Part shown: one piece after another, positions 58,705 through 64,000 of the stretch
Position numbering within the stretch: position 1 is the first letter of the stretch
Layout: every line of letters starts with the position of its first letter
From: Massilia putida
GTDB taxonomy: Bacteria; Pseudomonadota; Gammaproteobacteria; Burkholderiales; Burkholderiaceae_D
Direction of reading: 5' to 3'
Assembly (NCBI RefSeq): GCF_001941825.1
Contig: NZ_CP019038.1
Span: forward strand, 5,394,001 to 5,458,000
Length of the DNA stretch: 64,000 nt
Made by a program: the position numbers and the translations under genes
The notes under the pieces: generated by a model
What the model saw: the letters and a program-made list of their open reading frames with translations, nothing else
Databases searched by the model: none
What the model was told of the DNA's origin: nothing

Positions 58705-59544
58705 CTACGCCGACCCGAACGTGGCCTCGTGCACCGGCGGGTCGATGCCGATCAGGCTGTTGAACGCGGCCGACAGGGCCGTCGCGCTGGCGCTCGTGTA
58801 CGCCTCCAGCTGCGCGGGCGCATCGGCGCGCGCGGCACGCAGCAGCCGTCCCGCATCGAGCAGGCGCACGAGCTGGCGTGCCACCGCTTCGCCCGTGTCG
58901 ACGAGCGCGATGTCGCGCTCGCCCGTGGACGCGATCACGTCCTCGATCGCGGCCTGCACCAGCGGGTAGTGCGTGCAGCCCAGGACGAGCGTGTCGGCAC
59001 CTTCGTCGAGCAGCGGCGTCACGTAGCGGTGCAGCAGTTGCAGCGTGCCTTCCGTGTCGCCCAGTTCGATCTTGTCGACGAGGCCGCGGCACGGTTGCAG
59101 CAGGAATCGCGCGCCCGTCGCTTGCGTGATCTGGTCGCGCAGTTGCAGGAACTTGGCGCCGGCCAGCGTGCGTTCCGTGGCCAGCACGCCCACCTTACCG
59201 CTGCGCGTCGCGGCGGCGGCCGGCTTCAGGCCCGGTTCCACGCCGACGATGGGCATGTCCGGAAAACTCTCGCGCATCAGCTTCACGGCGGAGATGGTCG
59301 CCGTGTTGCAGGCCACGACGATGGCCTTCGCGCCCCGTTCGACGAGGAAGCGGGCGACGGCCAGCGAGCGTTCGGCGACGACGTGTTCGGGCTTGTCGCC
59401 GTACGGGGCGAAGCCGGTGTCGGCCACGTAGACGAGGTGCTCGTGCGGGAGTTGCGCGCGGACGTGGCGCAGGATCGAGAGGCCGCCGAGGCCGGAATCG
59501 AAGATGCCGACGGGGGCGTCTTCGCGGTGTTCGTGGGTGTTCAT
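58705..59544 (-). CDS. murI: Glutamate racemase MurI
   Basis: A 279-aa racemase that makes D-glutamate for peptidoglycan. PVGIFDSGLGGLSILRHV at 11-28, catalytic Cys79 in VVACNTAT and Cys190 in LVLGCTHYPL are in the expected two-base arrangement. The start MNTHEHRED at 59544 is followed directly by the family's N-terminal strand; upstream in-frame codons derive from the repeat-bearing intergenic DNA and were not used. It follows the fumarase gene on the same strand with a 153-bp gap. Confidence 0.96.
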   Translation of the reverse strand: MNTHEHREDAPVGIFDSGLGGLSILRHVRAQLPHEHLVYVADTGFAPYGDKPEHVVAERSLAVARFLVERGAKAIVVACNTATISAVKLMRESFPDMPIVGVEPGLKPAAAATRSGKVGVLATERTLAGAKFLQLRDQITQATGARFLLQPCRGLVDKIELGDTEGTLQLLHRYVTPLLDEGADTLVLGCTHYPLVQAAIEDVIASTGERDIALVDTGEAVARQLVRLLDAGRLLRAARADAPAQLEAYTSASATALSAAFNSLIGIDPPVHEATFGSA

Positions 59545-59661
59545 GGGAAGATGGTAACCCAGCAGGGGAGGTTGCGGTATGCGGGGCGAAATCGGGTTCC
59601 CGCCGAGGCGGACGGCCGGTCCGGGAACGACGTGCGATTGATGCGGCAACCTTCGAACGTC

Positions 59662-59681
59662 GCCCCTGCGCAGGCAGGGGC
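59662..59681. repeat. REP-like palindrome downstream of fumarase
   Basis: GCCCCTGC (59662-59669) and GCAGGGGC (59674-59681) form an 8-bp stem with a 4-base loop. It is preceded by GTC and followed by CCAATTTC, a form that resembles dispersed intergenic palindromes of many proteobacteria. It could also end the fumarase transcript. A second imperfect dyad starting GGTTCCCGCC lies at about 59594-59626. Confidence 0.4.
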
Positions 59682-59697
59682 CCAATTTCAAACGGCG

Positions 59698-61233
59698 TTA
59701 CACCGTCGCGACTGGAATGCCCTTCAGCGACTCGATCTTCGCAGCCCATTCCTTCGGGCCGGTCTGGTGCACCGAGGTACCCGTCGCATCGACGGCCACC
59801 GTCACCGGCATGTCCTTGACTTCGAACTCGTAGATCGCTTCCATGCCCAGGTCTTCGAAGCCGACGACCTTCGCCGACTTGATCGCCTTCGACACGAGGT
59901 AGGCCGAACCGCCGACGGCCATCAGGTACGCCGACTTGTGGTTCTTGATCGCCTCGATGGCGGCCGGGCCGCGTTCCGCTTTACCGATCATCGCGATCAG
60001 GCCCGTCTTCTCGAGCATCATGTCGGTGAACTTGTCCATGCGGGTCGCCGTCGTCGGGCCGGCCGGGCCCACGACTTCGTCGCGCACCGGATCGACCGGG
60101 CCGACGTAGTAGATCACGCGGTTCGTGAAGTCCACCGGCAGTTGCTCGCCTTTGGCCAGCATGTCCTGGATGCGCTTGTGCGCCGCGTCGCGGCCGGTCA
60201 GCATCTTGCCGTTCAGGAGCAGGGTCTGGCCCGGCTGCCACGATGCGACTTCTTCCTTCGTCAGCGTGTCGAGGTTGACGCTCTTGCTCTTCTGCGTGTC
60301 CGGGGTCCAGTTCACGTCCGGCCAGGTCGACAGCGCCGGCGGTTCGATGTACGCCGGGCCCGAGCCGTCCAGCACGAAGTGCGCGTGGCGGGTGGCCGCG
60401 CAGTTCGGGATCATCGCGACCGGCTTGCTTGCCGCGTGCGTCGGGTACATGTTGATCTTCACGTCCAGCACGGTCGTCAGGCCGCCCAGGCCCTGCGCGC
60501 CGATGCCCAGCGCGTTGATCTTGTCGCACAGTTCGATGCGCAGTTCTTCCAGCTTGTTTTGCGGGCCGCGTGCTTTGAGTTCGTACATGTCGATGTCTTC
60601 CATCAACGACTCCTTGGCCATCAGCATGGCCTTCTCGGCGGAGCCGCCGATGCCGATGCCCAGCATGCCCGGCGGGCACCAGCCGGCGCCCATCAGCGGG
60701 ACGGTCTTGAGCACCCAGTCGACCAGCGAGTCGGACGGGTTCAGCATGACGAACTTGGTCTTGTTCTCCGAGCCGCCGCCTTTCGCGGCGACCTTCACGT
60801 CGACCGTGTCGCCCGGGACCAGTTCCATGTGGACGACGGCCGGGGTGTTGTCCTTGGTGTTCTTGCGCTCGAAGTGCGGGTCGGCGACGATCGAGGCGCG
60901 CAGCTTGTTGTCCGCGAAGTTGTACGCGCGGCGCACGCCTTCGTTGACGGCGTCGGTGATCGAGCCGCTGCCGAAGCCTTCGAAGCGCACGTTCATGCCG
61001 ACCTTCAGGAACACGTTGACGATGCCGGTGTCCTGGCAGATCGGGCGCTTGCCTTCCGCGCACATGCGCGAGTTGGTCAGGATCTGCGCGATGGCGTCCT
61101 TGGCGGCCGGGCTTTGCTCGGCCTCGTAGGCGCGTGCCAGGTGCTGGATGTAGTCGGCGGGGTGGTAGTAGCTGATGTACTGGAGGGCGGCGGCGACCGA
61201 TTCGATCAGGTCTTCCTGTTTAATGACAGTCAT
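59698..61233 (-). CDS. Class I (iron-sulfur) fumarate hydratase
   Basis: A 511-aa enzyme of the TCA cycle that hydrates fumarate to malate. The N-terminal (alpha) and C-terminal (beta) parts are fused as in FumA/FumB. Likely 4Fe-4S ligands are the Cys in ICQDTGI, GAGWCPPG and PNCAATRH. The C-terminal beta domain contains GPTTATRMDKFTDMM with the substrate-binding Thr/Arg. Class I enzymes are oxygen-sensitive and work in iron-replete cells. It follows the yqhA-like gene by 35 bp on the same strand. Confidence 0.95.
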   Translation of the reverse strand: MTVIKQEDLIESVAAALQYISYYHPADYIQHLARAYEAEQSPAAKDAIAQILTNSRMCAEGKRPICQDTGIVNVFLKVGMNVRFEGFGSGSITDAVNEGVRRAYNFADNKLRASIVADPHFERKNTKDNTPAVVHMELVPGDTVDVKVAAKGGGSENKTKFVMLNPSDSLVDWVLKTVPLMGAGWCPPGMLGIGIGGSAEKAMLMAKESLMEDIDMYELKARGPQNKLEELRIELCDKINALGIGAQGLGGLTTVLDVKINMYPTHAASKPVAMIPNCAATRHAHFVLDGSGPAYIEPPALSTWPDVNWTPDTQKSKSVNLDTLTKEEVASWQPGQTLLLNGKMLTGRDAAHKRIQDMLAKGEQLPVDFTNRVIYYVGPVDPVRDEVVGPAGPTTATRMDKFTDMMLEKTGLIAMIGKAERGPAAIEAIKNHKSAYLMAVGGSAYLVSKAIKSAKVVGFEDLGMEAIYEFEVKDMPVTVAVDATGTSVHQTGPKEWAAKIESLKGIPVATV

Positions 61234-61268
61234 GTGGTTCTCGCGGTGGGGTCTTGGATTACGTGGTA

Positions 61269-61880
61269 TCAGTGGTGCTTGTTGTCACTCTGGGTGCTCA
61301 TCATGATCCGGTCGGTGTAGGCGATCGCCATCGCCGACAGCAGGAACACGAAGTGGATGCAGGTCTGCGCGATGATCGTCTGCGCATCGTAGGATTTGGC
61401 GTTGATGAACGTCTTGAGCAGATGGATCGACGAGATGCCGATGATGGCCATCGCCAGCTTGGTCTTCAGCACGGACGCGTTCACGTGCGACAGCCATTCG
61501 GGCTGGTCGGGATGGTCTTCCAGGTACATGCGCGACACGAACGTCTCGTAGCCGCCGACGATCACCATGATCAGCAGGTTCGAGATCATGACGACGTCGA
61601 TCAGGCCCAGCACGACGAGCATGATCGTCGTTTCGTTCAGCTTGTCAGGCAGCGGCGCGCCCGGCACGGCCACGGCCTGGAATACGTGGTGCAGCGCGTC
61701 TTCGTTGCCGAGCGCGGCGAGCACGAGGTCCTTGAGTTCGACCCAGAAATGGAACACGTAAACGCACTGCGCAAGGATCAGTCCCAGATAAAGCGGCAGT
61801 TGCAGCCAGCGGCTGGCGAACATGAAACTGGCGAGGGCGCTGCGTTTTTTTGCGCCGGACGAGGGTTGCGAATCGAGCAT
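61269..61880 (-). CDS. UPF0114 (YqhA-like) integral membrane protein
   Basis: A 203-aa membrane protein with four hydrophobic helices (about 28-45, 85-110, 135-155 and 170-190). [22 protein letters not shown] at the start and [29 protein letters not shown] are the family's conserved blocks. The biochemical role of YqhA is unknown. It lies 35 bp upstream of fumarase on the same strand and so may share its transcript. It is divergent from acs. Confidence 0.88.
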   Translation of the reverse strand: MLDSQPSSGAKKRSALASFMFASRWLQLPLYLGLILAQCVYVFHFWVELKDLVLAALGNEDALHHVFQAVAVPGAPLPDKLNETTIMLVVLGLIDVVMISNLLIMVIVGGYETFVSRMYLEDHPDQPEWLSHVNASVLKTKLAMAIIGISSIHLLKTFINAKSYDAQTIIAQTCIHFVFLLSAMAIAYTDRIMMSTQSDNKHH

Positions 61881-62062
61881 CTAAGCGGGCTTTCCAAAGC
61901 GGCTGCGGTCAAGACAGCTCAACATTCTACACCCGCCGCGCATTGCTGGCGCGGCCTTCGTCGCGCGCCGAACGTTGGTAGAATGGTATGGGAGACTGTA
62001 AGGGCTCAGTAAGCGAGGGCGCCTAAGGTATGCGGCAGAACATTACTACTATGGAGACTAGC

Positions 62063-64000
62063 ATGGCCGAGAACGAGACCAATCAGCAGCAGGGCTTGCA
62101 GGAACATCGTGTGTTCCAGCCGTCCCCGCAATTCGCAGCGAATGCCGCCATCTCCGGCATGGATGCGTACCGGAAGCTGTGCGACGAAGCCGCCAGCGAC
62201 TACGAAGGCTTCTGGGCCCGCCTGGCGCGCGAGAACATTGCCTGGCACAAGCCTTTCACGCAAACCCTCGACGAATCGGATGCGCCGTTTTATAAGTGGT
62301 TCGCGGACGGCCAGCTGAACGCGTCGTACAACTGCCTCGACCGCAACATCGAGAACGGCAACGGTGACAAGACCGCGATCATCTTCGAAGCCGACGACGG
62401 CAAGGTCACGCGCGCCACCTACCGCGAACTGCACGAGCGCGTCTGCAAGTTCGCCAACGGCCTCAAGAGCCGCGGCATCAAGAAGGGCGACCGCGTCATC
62501 ATCTACATGTCGATGTCGATCGAAGGCGTGGCCGCCATGCAGGCCTGCGCGCGCATTGGCGCGACGCACTCCGTCGTGTTCGGCGGCTTCTCGGCGAAGT
62601 CGCTGCAGGAGCGCATCATCGACGCGGGCGCGGTCGCCGTCATCACGGCCGACGAGCAACTGCGCGGCGGCAAGGCGCTGCCGCTGAAAGCCATCGTCGA
62701 CGAGGCGCTGGCGCTGGGCGGCTGCGATACGATCCGCGACGTCATCGTCTACCGGCGCACCGGCGGCAGCATCAACTTCCAGGAAGGCCGCGATCTGTGG
62801 CTGCACGACCTCGTCGACGGCCAGAGCGCGCAGTGCGAGCCGGAGTGGGTCGACGCCGAGCACCCGCTGTTCGTCCTCTACACGTCCGGCTCGACGGGCA
62901 CGCCGAAGGGCGTCCAGCACTCGACCGGCGGCTACCTGCTGTGGGCCGCGCTGACGATGAAGTGGACCTTCGACATCAAGCCGGACGACGTCTACTGGTG
63001 CACCGCCGACATCGGCTGGGTCACGGGCCACACCTACATCTGCTACGGCCCGACGGCCGTCGGCGCCACGCAGATCGTGTTCGAAGGCGTGCCGACGTTC
63101 CCGAACGCGGGCCGCTTCTGGGAGACCATCGCCAAGCACAAGGTCAGCATCTTCTACACGGCGCCGACCGCGATCCGTTCGCTGATCAAGGCGTCGAACA
63201 CGGACGAGAAGGTGCATCCGAAGAACTACGACCTGTCCAGCCTGCGCCTGCTGGGCACCGTCGGTGAGCCGATCAACCCGGAAGCGTGGATGTGGTACTA
63301 CACGCAGATCGGCGGCGAGCGCTGCCCCGTCGTGGACACCTTCTGGCAGACGGAGACGGGCGGCCACATGATCACGCCGCTGCCGGGCGCGACGCCGATG
63401 GTGCCGGGGTCCTGCACGTTGCCGCTGCCGGGCATCATGGCCGCCATCGTCGACGAGGCCGGGCACGACGTGCCGAACGGGCAGGGCGGCATCCTCGTGG
63501 TGAAGCGTCCGTGGCCGTCGATGATCCGCACCATCTGGAACAACCCGGACCGTTTCCGCAGCGCCTATTACCCGGATGAGCTGGGCGGCAAATACTACCT
63601 GGCCGGCGACGGCGCGATCCGCAACAAGGACACGGGTTACTTCACGATCACGGGCCGCATCGACGACGTGCTGAACGTGTCGGGCCACCGCATGGGCACG
63701 ATGGAAATCGAGTCCGCGCTCGTGGGGCACCCGATCGTGGCGGAAGCCGCCGTGGTCGGCAAGCCGGACGAGACGACCGGCGAGGCGATCTGCGCGTTCG
63801 TCGTGCTGAAACAGGCGCGTCCGACCGGCGAGGAAGCGAAGAAACTGGCGGCCGAGCTGCGCAACTGGGTCGGCAAGGAGATCGGGCCGATCGCCAAGCC
63901 GAAGGAGATCCGCTTCGGCGACAACCTGCCGAAGACGCGCTCCGGCAAGATCATGCGCCGCCTGCTGCGCGTGCTGGCCAAGGGCGAGACCATCACCCAG
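62063..64000 (+). CDS. acs: Acetyl-CoA synthetase Acs (partial, 3' end outside window)
   Basis: 646 codons are present, nearly the full length (about 650-665 aa). It activates acetate to acetyl-CoA through acetyl-AMP. Visible motifs: [19 protein letters not shown] (P-loop A3), the WWQTETGG-like TFWQTETGG (A5), YLAGDG (A7), [13 protein letters not shown] (A8 hinge) and [11 protein letters not shown] with the catalytic, acetylation-regulated Lys629. The start at 62063 has GGAG 6 bp upstream; an ATG four codons earlier is in frame. It is divergent from the yqhA-like gene. Confidence 0.96.
   Translation, partial: MAENETNQQQGLQEHRVFQPSPQFAANAAISGMDAYRKLCDEAASDYEGFWARLARENIAWHKPFTQTLDESDAPFYKWFADGQLNASYNCLDRNIENGNGDKTAIIFEADDGKVTRATYRELHERVCKFANGLKSRGIKKGDRVIIYMSMSIEGVAAMQACARIGATHSVVFGGFSAKSLQERIIDAGAVAVITADEQLRGGKALPLKAIVDEALALGGCDTIRDVIVYRRTGGSINFQEGRDLWLHDLVDGQSAQCEPEWVDAEHPLFVLYTSGSTGTPKGVQHSTGGYLLWAALTMKWTFDIKPDDVYWCTADIGWVTGHTYICYGPTAVGATQIVFEGVPTFPNAGRFWETIAKHKVSIFYTAPTAIRSLIKASNTDEKVHPKNYDLSSLRLLGTVGEPINPEAWMWYYTQIGGERCPVVDTFWQTETGGHMITPLPGATPMVPGSCTLPLPGIMAAIVDEAGHDVPNGQGGILVVKRPWPSMIRTIWNNPDRFRSAYYPDELGGKYYLAGDGAIRNKDTGYFTITGRIDDVLNVSGHRMGTMEIESALVGHPIVAEAAVVGKPDETTGEAICAFVVLKQARPTGEEAKKLAAELRNWVGKEIGPIAKPKEIRFGDNLPKTRSGKIMRRLLRVLAKGETITQ

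Noticed and set aside
58402..61320. A 972-codon plus-strand frame opposite tRNA-His, murI and fumarase
   Set aside because: It crosses a tRNA and two well-conserved genes; its sequence is Arg/His/Val/Asp-rich without any domain.
62006..63730. A 574-codon minus-strand frame opposite acs
   Set aside because: Antisense shadow of a highly conserved enzyme; low-complexity composition.

Overview
The window is dense, GC-rich bacterial DNA with many 4-base ATGA/TCAT gene overlaps. The protein families point to a motile betaproteobacterium, most likely Oxalobacteraceae (Massilia/Duganella-like); this placement is an inference from protein style, because no rRNA or phylogenetic marker was compared. 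No plasmid, intact prophage or CRISPR array is visible.

Region 1 (1-22.0 kb) is a flagellar island. fliEFGHIJ-fliD-fliS-fliT-fliK-fliL runs leftward. A divergent operon, fliM-like-fliN-fliP-fliQ-fliR-flhB-flhA plus a sugar acyltransferase, runs rightward. The order, the absence of fliO/flhF/flhG, a FliM lacking the usual CheY-binding N-terminus and a short flagellin all resemble Flag-2/lateral systems more than a primary polar system. Flagellin (fliC), a divergent FliK-like protein, a DegT/VioA-like aminotransferase and a TPR-SPINDLY-type glycosyltransferase follow. With the acyltransferase they form a plausible flagellin-glycosylation module. An integrase stump (22.3 kb) marks the right edge.

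Region 2 (22.8-32.1 kb) holds a dCache-PAS-GGDEF-EAL protein, then a nutrient locus: a DAACS symporter, a divergent GlxA/AraC-type regulator, and an exported M20 peptidase-porin-MHS transporter operon. The symporter and peptidase promoters carry the same tandem 16-bp operator, with 21-bp periodicity and identical distance to TATAAT. This is a predicted local regulon.

Region 3 (32.1-50.5 kb) is a catabolic accessory region: a seven-gene Rieske oxygenase operon (reductase, SnoaL-like protein, amidase, alpha, beta, FixJ-like regulator, flavin reductase) under a divergent LysR protein; a porin; a branched-chain-type ABC importer with a fused LivM-LivG; a two-component flavin monooxygenase with a free-standing V4R protein; two further LysR regulators; and a tandem tautomerase. 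The last LysR gene is followed by a BenM/CatM-type operator and a promoter that now drives only a 14-codon stub.

Region 4 (50.5-64 kb) is mainly housekeeping: dusA, a chemoreceptor with a C-terminal tether, a small TonB-like protein, a ybdK/antiporter/secreted-protein operon, a decayed yefM-yoeB toxin-antitoxin module beside tRNA-His, murI, class I fumarase, a YqhA-like membrane protein, and acs running off the right end.
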